A stretch of DNA of 20,802 nt from JBDREF01 sp043820045 (GTDB lineage Bacteria > Planctomycetota > Phycisphaerae > Sedimentisphaerales > Anaerobacaceae). The stretch's first letter is position 1; the number at the start of each line of letters is the position of its first letter. Below are positions 14,401 to 20,802 of the stretch, piece after piece. The notes beneath the pieces were generated by a model. The model searched no databases. It was not told the origin of the DNA and saw only the letters and a program-made list of their open reading frames with translations. The stretch covers positions 1 to 20,802 of the forward strand of contig JBDREF010000146.1 in the NCBI GenBank assembly GCA_043820045.1, given 5' to 3'. The position numbers and the translations under genes were made by a program.

Positions 14401-15636
14401 ATGTTGAAGAAAATAACCATCCTTGTCATTTTGCTGCTTAATTGCTGCGACCTGATTGCAGCGACGTACTGGATTTCCCCGGACGGAAAGCCATCCGGAA
14501 CCGGTTCCGAGTCTGATCCTTTTGCATCCGCCGAAGCGGCTTTAAGTAAGGCCGGCGGCGGCAATACTTTCATCTTCAAACCTGGAAACTACATCGGAAC
14601 CCAGATAACACTATCGGCAGCGCACGCAGGCTCATCACAGCAGCCGACCGTTCTGAAATCGCAGCACAAATACGAGGCGGTTCTGCACGGCTCACCATTT
14701 CATAATATTTACGTCAAGAACGGCTGTAAATGGGTCATAATAGACGGTTTCGAGAGCAGCGGCGCCCTATATACGGGCATCAAATCTGACGCGGATTACA
14801 CCGTGATACGAAACTGCCGTATCCATAACAACGCTCTTCAGGGAATCGAAGCCCACAACGTTCGCGGAACAGTAATCGAGAATAACATCATTGAATACAA
14901 CGGCGCCCATCTTCAGTTCAGTCACGGCGTGTACGCCGACGGCGACGATTTGACTATCCGCAACAATATCGTCCGGTTCAACTCAGGCTGGGGTCTGCAC
15001 CTGTACCCGCAAATCGCCAACAGCCAAATCGAGAATAATCTCATCTATGCAAATGCAAGATGGGGCATCGCCCTGTATTCCAGGCCGCGAATCGGTTCCA
15101 ATAGAATCGTCAACAACACCATCGTCCTCAACGGCAGCGGCATAACAGTGAAGAACGCCCAAAACGAAATAATCGCGAACAACATCGTTGTGGACAATAC
15201 CGGCTGGAAGTTCGAGAAAACCGAGCCAATCCACAACCTTGACGGCGGTCGTCTGAGCAGCGAGAAGGCCATGATCGACTATAACCTCTGCCTTCCCGTC
15301 TTCGCAGGTGCGGGCCCACACGGAATATCCGCAGATCCGCTGTTTCTTGATTCGCAAAAGGGCACGTTTTACCTAAGGAAAGGCAGCCCAGCCGTTGCAA
15401 AGGGCTCCGGGAAATACGCTCCTAAGAGAGACTTCTTCAATCGGCTATTGCCCGAAGGTGGGACTGCGGATTTGGGCTGTTTCCCGTATGACCCTTCGCT
15501 GCTGCTGCCTGAAGCCCGCGAGGACTGGTATTACCAGTGGCCATTTCTTTGCAGGGGTAAAACCAAAACCATGCCGGATTTGTGGAAGCTGCCCCAACCA
15601 GGCCGGCCCGGGAAGAACGATCCTGCAATGAAATAA
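14401..15636 (+). CDS. Secreted right-handed parallel beta-helix protein, possible polysaccharide lyase or epimerase
   Basis: A 411-residue exported protein. A signal peptide is clear: KK, then a hydrophobic run from about 5 to 14, and a likely cleavage near LIA-AT (20-21); the cysteines at 15-16 do not form a good lipobox. The mature start YWISPDGKPSGTGSESDP is typical of secreted pectate-lyase-like proteins. From about residue 95 to 300 there are repeated coils with Asn ladders: VIRNCRIHNN, VIENNIIEYN, TIRNNIVRFN, QIENNLIYAN, RIVNNTIVLN, IIANNIVVDN. Its place between glycosyltransferase genes, three bases after the previous stop, suggests periplasmic or surface action on this glycan (lyase, epimerase or processing role). 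Catalytic residues cannot be assigned by eye. A binding or tail-spike-like role is the alternative. Confidence 0.8.
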   Translation: MLKKITILVILLLNCCDLIAATYWISPDGKPSGTGSESDPFASAEAALSKAGGGNTFIFKPGNYIGTQITLSAAHAGSSQQPTVLKSQHKYEAVLHGSPFHNIYVKNGCKWVIIDGFESSGALYTGIKSDADYTVIRNCRIHNNALQGIEAHNVRGTVIENNIIEYNGAHLQFSHGVYADGDDLTIRNNIVRFNSGWGLHLYPQIANSQIENNLIYANARWGIALYSRPRIGSNRIVNNTIVLNGSGITVKNAQNEIIANNIVVDNTGWKFEKTEPIHNLDGGRLSSEKAMIDYNLCLPVFAGAGPHGISADPLFLDSQKGTFYLRKGSPAVAKGSGKYAPKRDFFNRLLPEGGTADLGCFPYDPSLLLPEAREDWYYQWPFLCRGKTKTMPDLWKLPQPGRPGKNDPAMK

Positions 15637-15689
15637 GCGACCAGATGTCACTGCCGGCGTGGACCGACACACAGGGTGATTCGCCAACT

Positions 15690-16928
15690 ATGCATATTCT
15701 CTATTTACATCAATATTTTGCAACACGAAACGCAATGACGGGCACACGGTCCTACGAATTTGCCCGGCGTCTGATAGGCAAGGGCCACCGGGTGACAATG
15801 ATAACCTCCGGCCTTGCAAACCGGGAATTCCCAGTCCCTGAAGGCCGGAAATACGCCGAATTTGAGACCGACGGCATTCAATTGGTTGCCATTGCCGCGG
15901 CCTACAACGACCCGCAAGTCGGCACGGGCATGAGCGGCCGGCAACGAATGTTCAAATTCTATCAATTTGCCCGGCTGGCCTCACGTCTCGGCAGAAAACT
16001 ACCCAGACCAGATATTGTCTTCGCCACGCACACGCCGCTTACTATAGGGCTGGTCGGTCTTGCGCTGGCTCGATACTTCGATGTTCCATTCGTATTCGAG
16101 GTCCGTGACCTCTGGCCCGATGCGCTGGTCAACGTGGGCGCATTGAAAAACCCCGCAGCTATATGGTGGCTGCAAAGGATGGCGAAGAAAATATATGCGG
16201 GAGCAGATCATATCGTCGCCCTCTCGCCCGGTATGAAAGAGGGAATCGTCCGCGCCGGAGTGCCGACCGAAAAGGTGACGGTCATTCCGAATGCCAGCGA
16301 CCTGGATCTGTTCCGGCCGGATTTGGACGGCTCGGCACATCGCAAGCGGCTCGGATTAGGCGACAGATTTATGGCGATTTACTTCGGCGCAATGGGATTG
16401 GCAAACGGGCTCGATTACGTGATTGAAGCCGCTCGAATCCTGACCGAACGCGGAAACAACAATATCGTACTGGTACTGCACGGCAACGGCGGAAAAAGAT
16501 CCGAACTGGAGAATATGGCGCGCAAATATGAGCTGAAAAACGTGGTCTTCAGCGACCCGGTGCCCGGCAAAACCGACGTCGCTGCGCTTGTCGCCGGGTC
16601 TCAGGCGTGCATGACCATTTTCCGAGCCTGCAAAGAACAGAGTTGGTCTCCAAACAAGATGTTCGACGCCCTGGCGGCGGGTAAGCCCGTACTGATAAAC
16701 GTTCCGGGCTGGCTGGGCCAGACCATTGAGAACAACAAGTGCGGCAGATGCCTCGACCCCTATCGCCCCGAGATGCTGGCGGATGTTCTGGAACAACTTG
16801 CCGCCGACCCGCAGCTATGCCAACAGATGGGCAGAAATGCCCGCGCATTAGCCGAGCGCGAATTTGCCCGGGACAAATTGGCTGACCGTCTTGAAATCGT
16901 CCTTTCGGAGACTTTGGCCAATGCCTGA
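15690..16928 (+). CDS. Glycosyltransferase, GT4-type, WbuB-like
   Basis: A 412-residue GT-B glycosyltransferase resembling the WbuB group (described as fucosamine transferases in some O-antigen clusters). Marks are MHILYLHQYF with TGTRSYEFARRL (17-28), VFEVRDLWPDALVNVGAL (135-152), a membrane-facing amphipathic segment IWWLQRMAKKIYAGADHIVALS, VIPNASDLDLF (198-208), and SPNKMFDALAAGKPVLIN (320-337). The ATG at 15690 is preferred because the fold starts there and AGGGTGAT stands nine bases upstream; an in-frame ATG at 15645 has no such site. It follows the beta-helix gene by 53 bp, the largest gap in this half of the locus. The stop overlaps the next gene by eight bases. The sugar transferred is unknown; the WbuB label describes similarity only. 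Confidence 0.88.
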   Translation: MHILYLHQYFATRNAMTGTRSYEFARRLIGKGHRVTMITSGLANREFPVPEGRKYAEFETDGIQLVAIAAAYNDPQVGTGMSGRQRMFKFYQFARLASRLGRKLPRPDIVFATHTPLTIGLVGLALARYFDVPFVFEVRDLWPDALVNVGALKNPAAIWWLQRMAKKIYAGADHIVALSPGMKEGIVRAGVPTEKVTVIPNASDLDLFRPDLDGSAHRKRLGLGDRFMAIYFGAMGLANGLDYVIEAARILTERGNNNIVLVLHGNGGKRSELENMARKYELKNVVFSDPVPGKTDVAALVAGSQACMTIFRACKEQSWSPNKMFDALAAGKPVLINVPGWLGQTIENNKCGRCLDPYRPEMLADVLEQLAADPQLCQQMGRNARALAEREFARDKLADRLEIVLSETLANA

Positions 16929-17961
16929 CAAAGCTTTGCCTCTTGTCAGTATCATCATGCCGGTTCGTGATGAGGCTGGCTTCATTGAGCGGGTGATCGG
17001 GAGCATATTAGACAACGACTACCCTGCCGAGAAGATGGAGATTCTCGTTGTTGACGGGATGAGTAATGACGGCACGAGAGAGACTGTCCGGAAACTGTCC
17101 ATGGCAGACAGTCGAGTGAAGCTGCTGGATAACCCGATGCGGATCGTCCCTGCCGCAATGAACATTGGCCTGAAAGCCTCACGAGGGGACTTGTTCATTC
17201 GAATCGACGGACATGCGGAGGTCCCCGCAGATTTTATTTCTCAATCGGTTCGGTGTCTGCATGAACATCCCGAGGCCTGGGTCGCAGGCGGCCATATCGA
17301 GACGGCGGCGGAAAATTACACAGGGCGGGTCATCGCCGCGGCGATGCGCTCGCCGGTCGGCGTGGGCAACGCGCGATTCAGGCTGGGAGACTACGAAGGC
17401 TGGGTCGATACGCTTGCCTTCGGTACGCACCATAAATGGATAGTTGACAGAATAGGCTACTTCGATGAAGAGCTGGTGCGCAATCAGGACGATGAATTCA
17501 ACCTGAGAATCATCCTGGCGGGTGGAAAGATATGGATGTCAAAATCAATTCGAAGTACATACTATTCGAGAGGATCTCTGCGTAAGCTCTGGCAACAGTA
17601 TTTTCAGTACGGTTTCTGGCGTATCAGGACTTTGCAGAAACATAAAAGGCCGGCGAGCCTCAGGCAATTGGTACCTTTGTCGTTCATATCATCTTTGCTC
17701 CTGCTCGGATTGGCTGGTTTCTTGTGGAGGCCTTTTTGGAGCATTCTGGTCCTCGAAGCGGTCCTGTATGCACTTGGTCTCGTAATCGGCGCCCTGGACG
17801 TTGGCCGCAGATCCGGCTGGCGATATGCACCAGTCGCGCCGTTAGTTTTCGCCATCCTGCATTTCGCCTACGGATTGGGTTCGCTCTGGGGCGGCATCAG
17901 GCTCTCTTTACTGAGAGGACACGGCATGAAAAGACCCGAGCAAATGCAGATGTCGAGGTAG
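16921..17961 (+). CDS. Glycosyltransferase family 2, ExoA-like, membrane-anchored
   Basis: A 346-residue GT-A inverting glycosyltransferase like ExoA of succinoglycan synthesis. The nucleotide-binding part has VSIIMPVRDEAGFIERVIGS and VDGMSNDGTRE (44-54). RIDGHAEVP (95-102) carries the metal-site Asp96 in a DGH variant that is normal for this subgroup. Further marks are GVGNARFR, VDTLAFGTHH, the catalytic-region NQDDEFNLRI (188-197), and QYFQYGFWRI (226-235) in place of QxxRW. Hydrophobic segments near 252-290 and 303-322 anchor it to the inner membrane. The ATG at 16921 lies in the overlap ATGCCTGA with the previous stop, with GGAG upstream. The DegT-family gene follows 10 bp later. It probably extends the lipid-linked oligosaccharide; acceptor unknown. 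Confidence 0.88.
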   Translation: MPDKALPLVSIIMPVRDEAGFIERVIGSILDNDYPAEKMEILVVDGMSNDGTRETVRKLSMADSRVKLLDNPMRIVPAAMNIGLKASRGDLFIRIDGHAEVPADFISQSVRCLHEHPEAWVAGGHIETAAENYTGRVIAAAMRSPVGVGNARFRLGDYEGWVDTLAFGTHHKWIVDRIGYFDEELVRNQDDEFNLRIILAGGKIWMSKSIRSTYYSRGSLRKLWQQYFQYGFWRIRTLQKHKRPASLRQLVPLSFISSLLLLGLAGFLWRPFWSILVLEAVLYALGLVIGALDVGRRSGWRYAPVAPLVFAILHFAYGLGSLWGGIRLSLLRGHGMKRPEQMQMSR

Positions 17962-17971
17962 GACAGCAGCA

Positions 17972-19129
17972 ATGAACGGAATTATTGAACAATACCAACG
18001 CAAGTTCGCCGATTTCCTCGGCGCCGAGCGAGCGTTTGCCTTCTGGAAAGGCAGGGTCGCGCTCTACGCCCTGCTGCGAGCGCTGAATGTCGGCCCGGGC
18101 GATGAAGTAATCCTGCCGGGCTACACGTGCGTTATGAATGTAAATCCGATTAAGTATGTCGGGGCCGGGCCCGTTTACGTCGATATCGAGCCGGATACGT
18201 TCAATATCAACGTCAACCTGTTGGAAGAGAAGATAACAAGCAGAACTAAGGTCATTATTGCGCAGCATACGTACGGCTATCCCTGCGAGATGGATAAGAT
18301 CATGAACATTGCCAACGATAGCGGCATTTCCGTCATCGAGGACTGCTGCCTCGCTCTTGGCTCGAAATACAAGAACAAAACGGTCGGAACAATTGGCCGG
18401 GCCGGGTATTTCTCATTTCAGTGGAACAAGCCCTACACAACGGGGCTCGGAGGAATGGCGATAACCAGCGACGGGGAGCTGGCCGAGCGGATTGAGAGGC
18501 TGCTGGCGGATGAGATGTGCTCGCCGTCGGGTCGCGAAGTCTTCATGTTATGGATGCAGTTGGTTATCTACAGGCTGTTTGTCCATCCGGGTACGACTGC
18601 TCTCGCCCAGAGCCTCTTCAGGTACCTGACGAAAAAGGGCGCGGTGGTCGGGTCATCGAGCACAAGCGAATTCGAACCGGTCAAAGCGGACGATTTCTTC
18701 AAAGACATGAGCCGCGTGCAGGCCCGCTCAGGCTTGAGGCAGCTTGGGAAGCTTGAGCGGAATATCTCTCACCGGGCGAATATGGCGCTGCTCTACGACT
18801 GGCTTCTGGAAGACAATGGCTGGAACGGCAGAAAATACGATGAAGGCGCGACACAGCCTGTGATGGTAAGATACCCTGTGAGAATAACAGAGAAGGCAAA
18901 AGCCCTTGAGCAAGCTGCAAGAGCAGGCATCGAGCTCGGAAGCTGGTTCGAATGTCCCCTCCACCCGATCGAGACTCCTTTGGCGTCTTATGACTACAAG
19001 CCTGGGATATGTCCCGAGGCCGAGAGGGCCGGCAACGAAGTCGTCAATTTGCCTTTGCATCCTCGCGCCGGCGAGAAGACGGTAAAGAAGACGGTGGATT
19101 TCATTACCGGGTTTACTCAGGCCGGCTGA
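17972..19129 (+). CDS. DegT/DnrJ/EryC1-family PLP protein, probable sugar aminotransferase
   Basis: A 385-residue fold-type I PLP enzyme of the family that aminates keto-sugars on nucleotides. Recognisable are ILPGYTCVMNVNPI (47-60), YVDIEPDTFNIN (69-80), AQHTYGYPCEMDKI (97-110), the cofactor-binding Asp124 in VIEDCCLALGS, and the candidate PLP lysine Lys153 in FSFQWNKPYTTGLGGMAI. Two usual positions differ: the Gln of EDxxQ is Leu127, and the acidic residue of GEGG/GDGG is Leu (GLGG). It also carries a stretch (about 185-240) that varies from typical members. Ribosome site AGGTAGGA precedes the ATG at 17972. It may make an amino sugar for this glycan, but the partner dehydratase giving a 4-keto sugar is not obvious other than Gmd. 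A non-aminotransferase PLP reaction is possible. Confidence 0.78.
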   Translation: MNGIIEQYQRKFADFLGAERAFAFWKGRVALYALLRALNVGPGDEVILPGYTCVMNVNPIKYVGAGPVYVDIEPDTFNINVNLLEEKITSRTKVIIAQHTYGYPCEMDKIMNIANDSGISVIEDCCLALGSKYKNKTVGTIGRAGYFSFQWNKPYTTGLGGMAITSDGELAERIERLLADEMCSPSGREVFMLWMQLVIYRLFVHPGTTALAQSLFRYLTKKGAVVGSSSTSEFEPVKADDFFKDMSRVQARSGLRQLGKLERNISHRANMALLYDWLLEDNGWNGRKYDEGATQPVMVRYPVRITEKAKALEQAARAGIELGSWFECPLHPIETPLASYDYKPGICPEAERAGNEVVNLPLHPRAGEKTVKKTVDFITGFTQAG

Positions 19130-19135
19130 GACTCA
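19116..19135. other. Dyad at the convergent gene ends
   Basis: CTCAG (19116-19120) and CTGAG (19126-19130) flank GCCGG, and TGAGACTCA (19127-19135) is a second overlapping palindrome that contains both stop codons. Neither strand shows a T-tract, so a bidirectional terminator is possible but weakly supported. Confidence 0.25.
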
Positions 19136-20293
19136 CTGCTGCTTGCGTACCGCTCCTCGCAGACCTTCCATCTTCAGGTAGCCTTTTTTCCAGACGATGA
19201 TGCCTGAGACTGCGAAGACGAGCACGTATATTACCAGGGCATATCTTGCCCTTATCTTTGTTCTGAGGCTAAGTCCGAGTCCGATGAGGGCGTACATAGC
19301 CGCCAGGCCGTAGCATATTGCGACGGTCCTCTTAAGTGGAATTCCCCGGTCAATCATCTGGTCGTAGATGTGACCACGGTCGGAAACGAACAATGGCCTG
19401 TGATTGAGCAGCCTCCGGGCCAATGCGACAGCCGTATCGAGAATCGGAAGGCCGAAGACTACTACCGAAGCCATCCACCATCTTACGGCCTTCTCGGCAA
19501 ATAGAATCATAAGCGCTGCAACAACGAACCCGAGCAGCATACTGCCGGCGTCGCCCATGAATATCTTGGCCGGATGACGATTGAACGGCAGGAAACCGCA
19601 CACTGCTCCGAGAAGTCCAAGGCATACGATGACTCGGACCGAGTCGCCTCCGACTTCGCTGGATGCCCAGGTGCCGAGGTGGATTGCCAACAATAGCAAT
19701 GCCGCAGCGATAATGACGGTAACACCCGCACAAAGGCCGTCGAGACCGTCGAGAAGGTTCAACGAATTTGTTGCGCCGAGGACAAAAATAATGACTATGG
19801 GAACACCCAAAATGATCTCGAGGTTCTCAGGAATATTCAAACCGAGGTACGTATGTAGAAAGCCGAGGCTGGGTCGGATACCCACTGCGGCCAAGACGAC
19901 GGCGGCGACGATCTGGCCGAGCATCTTCTGATATGGTTTCACATCGAACACGTCATCGACAAGACCTATGAAACAAGCTATTGCTCCTCCGGCCACCACG
20001 CCGAAAAGCCATGTGAAGGTCGAAGGCAGGTGTTGCCTGTCATAGAGATAGTAGATGCCCGCGACTATGCCGGCGGTTAACCCGACAAGCATGCCCACGC
20101 CGCCAAGATAGGCCACGCTTGCCTTATGAGTTTTTACAAGATTGTCCGGTCTGTCAACGAATCCGAACTTCAGGGCAATGTTCTTGCACAACCACGTGGC
20201 TACTAACGCCGAGCCGAACGAAAAAACCAGCACCGGCCAAAACTGCAACACCCAGCTTATAGGCCTCTGGGGACCTATGAGATTATCCAGCAT
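19133..20293 (-). CDS. WecA-type polyprenyl-phosphate HexNAc-1-phosphate transferase (PNPT family)
   Basis: An inner-membrane enzyme of 386 residues with about ten or eleven helices that moves a HexNAc-1-phosphate (usually GlcNAc) from UDP to undecaprenyl phosphate, starting glycan assembly. Signatures in order are RPDNLVKTHKASVAYLGGVG (48-67), VDDVFD (112-117), NSLNLLDGLDGLCAG (176-190), FMGDAGSM (245-252), and DRGHIYDQMIDRG (305-317), which replaces the HxH loop of classical WecA. The start at 20293 is supported by AAGGA about eight bases upstream on the minus strand. It is convergent with the DegT gene (3 bp between stops) and divergent from a second initiating enzyme. It could serve this locus, another surface polymer or a teichoic-like pathway. 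The sugar specificity is not certain. Confidence 0.9.
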   Translation of the reverse strand: MLDNLIGPQRPISWVLQFWPVLVFSFGSALVATWLCKNIALKFGFVDRPDNLVKTHKASVAYLGGVGMLVGLTAGIVAGIYYLYDRQHLPSTFTWLFGVVAGGAIACFIGLVDDVFDVKPYQKMLGQIVAAVVLAAVGIRPSLGFLHTYLGLNIPENLEIILGVPIVIIFVLGATNSLNLLDGLDGLCAGVTVIIAAALLLLAIHLGTWASSEVGGDSVRVIVCLGLLGAVCGFLPFNRHPAKIFMGDAGSMLLGFVVAALMILFAEKAVRWWMASVVVFGLPILDTAVALARRLLNHRPLFVSDRGHIYDQMIDRGIPLKRTVAICYGLAAMYALIGLGLSLRTKIRARYALVIYVLVFAVSGIIVWKKGYLKMEGLRGAVRKQQ

Positions 20294-20318
20294 GTTCGTA
20301 TCCTTAATGTCCGGTACA

Positions 20319-20334
20319 TTCCCAATAGCGGGAA
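20319..20334 (-). other. Small hairpin in the leader of the WecA-type gene
   Basis: TTCCC (20319-20323) and GGGAA (20330-20334) with a 6-base loop lie about 25-40 bases upstream of the minus-strand start. It would fall in the 5' leader if the predicted promoter is used. It may have no function. Confidence 0.2.
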
Positions 20335-20352
20335 CATTTGCAGATTAGTTCA

Positions 20353-20381
20353 AGTCTATCTGGTCCGATCAGACCTGTCCA
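20353..20381 (-). promoter_or_regulatory. Candidate promoter for the WecA-type gene
   Basis: On the minus strand TGGACA (20376-20381, 5 of 6) and TAGACT (20353-20358, 4 of 6) are exactly 17 bp apart. Transcription would begin near 20346, about 50 bases before the ATG. Prediction rests on the general sigma-70 consensus. Confidence 0.4.
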
Positions 20382-20383
20382 GA
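20359..20383. promoter_or_regulatory. Imperfect 25-bp palindrome over the minus-strand promoter
   Basis: Outer arms TCTGG (20359-20363) and CCAGA (20379-20383) match perfectly and 9 of 12 possible pairs are complementary around the central A at 20371. It covers the spacer and -35 of the predicted minus-strand promoter, as an operator would. No regulator is known. Confidence 0.3.
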
Positions 20384-20398
20384 CGAATCGCCGGAGTG

Positions 20399-20427
20399 TT
20401 GACGCTGAGGTTACCTCTGAGTAAACT
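20399..20427 (+). promoter_or_regulatory. Candidate promoter for the sugar transferase
   Basis: TTGACG (20399-20404, 5 of 6) and TAAACT (20422-20427, 4 of 6) are 17 bp apart. The 11-bp palindrome GAGGTTACCTC (20407-20417) fills most of the spacer. Transcription would start at about 20434-20435, on the ATG itself, so the message may be leaderless, which agrees with the missing ribosome site. Confidence 0.4.
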
Positions 20428-20434
20428 GGCCAAA

Positions 20435-20802
20435 ATGAGTCTTTTTTGTGTACTAAAGCGCGGATTCGACGTTCTCGCGTCCCTCACGGCATTAATCACT
20501 CTCTGCCCTGTTTTGGCCGTGATTTGGCTGATTACAAAGCTTAGCGGCGAGGGACCCGCTGTTTTCAAGCAGCAAAGGGCGGGCAAGAACGGCAAACCGT
20601 TCGTTTTTTACAAATTTCGCACCATGAACATCGATGCCGACCCCTTTGGGCCCAGCCCGAAATCCGGCATAGATCCCAGGCTGACAAAGGCAGGGAGGAT
20701 TCTGCGCGAATATTCACTTGACGAATTGCCGCAGTTTGTTAATATACTAAAAGGGGATATGAGTATGGTGGGACCCCGGCCGCTGTATCTTTCGCAGATA
20801 CC
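20435..20802 (+). CDS. Bacterial sugar transferase (WcaJ/RfbP-type undecaprenyl-phosphate sugar-1-phosphate transferase), 3' end cut off
   Basis: The first 122 codons of a short-form polyisoprenyl-phosphate hexose-1-phosphate transferase, which starts a lipid-linked glycan by moving a sugar phosphate from UDP. The translation begins MSLFCVLKRGFDVLAS, followed by a hydrophobic re-entrant or membrane segment (about 13-34), then PAVFKQQRAGKNGKPF, FYKFRTMN, DPRLTKAGRILREYSLDELPQF and KGDMSMVGPRPL, the conserved blocks of the catalytic domain, including the Asp-Glu pair (DELPQ). The chosen ATG at 20435 gives the usual short N-terminus; a TTG at 20399 is in frame but coincides with a promoter box. 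It is divergent from the WecA-type gene, 141 bp away. The rest of the gene runs out of the window. Confidence 0.92.
   Translation, partial: MSLFCVLKRGFDVLASLTALITLCPVLAVIWLITKLSGEGPAVFKQQRAGKNGKPFVFYKFRTMNIDADPFGPSPKSGIDPRLTKAGRILREYSLDELPQFVNILKGDMSMVGPRPLYLSQI

Noticed and set aside
1..20802. CRISPR arrays, tRNA or rRNA genes, insertion sequences, phage or defence genes
   Set aside because: None was seen: no regularly spaced repeats, no cloverleaf-like stretches, no transposase, integrase or nuclease motifs in any convincing frame.

Overview
This window reads as bacterial chromosomal DNA, probably from a Gram-negative organism. It is densely coding, with short gaps, overlapping reading frames and several recognisable Shine-Dalgarno sites. 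The long polysaccharide locus and the mix of protein types would fit an environmental bacterium such as a member of the Planctomycetota/PVC group. That placement is a guess from general family resemblance and is not shown by the sequence; no rRNA, tRNA, CRISPR array or insertion sequence is visible.

Region 1 (1-2477, + strand) is metabolic: the 3' part of a leucyl aminopeptidase (pepA), a GTP cyclohydrolase I (folE), and a double-domain 6-pyruvoyl-tetrahydropterin-synthase-like protein. The last two form a small pterin module. Its active C-terminal domain has the CxxxxxHGH spacing of the biopterin-type enzymes, not the CxxxHGH spacing of QueD. About 490 bp without a convincing gene (2478-2969) separates it from the next region.

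Region 2 (2970-19129, + strand) is a long, mostly tightly packed polysaccharide locus. Sugar-nucleotide genes come first: an ArnA/UXS-like NAD-dependent epimerase or decarboxylase, gmd, and fcl, the last two making GDP-L-fucose. Assembly and export genes follow: a DUF2723/TMEM260-like GT-C membrane protein, a Wzx-like flippase, an overlapping methyltransferase-kinase gene pair, and an O-antigen ligase/polymerase-like membrane protein. Then come two family-4 glycosyltransferases, a secreted right-handed beta-helix protein, a WbuB-like family-4 glycosyltransferase, an ExoA-like family-2 glycosyltransferase, and a divergent DegT/DnrJ/EryC1-family PLP protein.

Region 3 (19133-20802) holds two candidate initiating enzymes transcribed divergently: a WecA-type polyprenyl-phosphate HexNAc-1-phosphate transferase (- strand), convergent with the DegT gene, and a WcaJ/RfbP-type sugar-1-phosphate transferase (+ strand) cut by the window end. 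The 141 bp between them contains plausible back-to-back promoters, each with a small dyad in its spacer.

Together region 2 and region 3 encode nearly everything for a fucose-containing, lipid-carrier-assembled glycan: initiation, donor synthesis, at least four glycosyl transfers, flipping and polymerisation or ligation. They also encode possible decoration (DUF2723), end-capping (methyltransferase plus kinase) and extracytoplasmic trimming or modification (beta-helix protein). Outer-membrane export and chain-length genes (Wza/Wzc-like) are not in the window. The most unusual points are the methyltransferase-kinase pair, which resembles a split WbdD-type chain terminator; the tandem pterin synthase beside folE; a perfect 8-base ops core directly in front of gmd; and the two initiators behind a possible shared control region.
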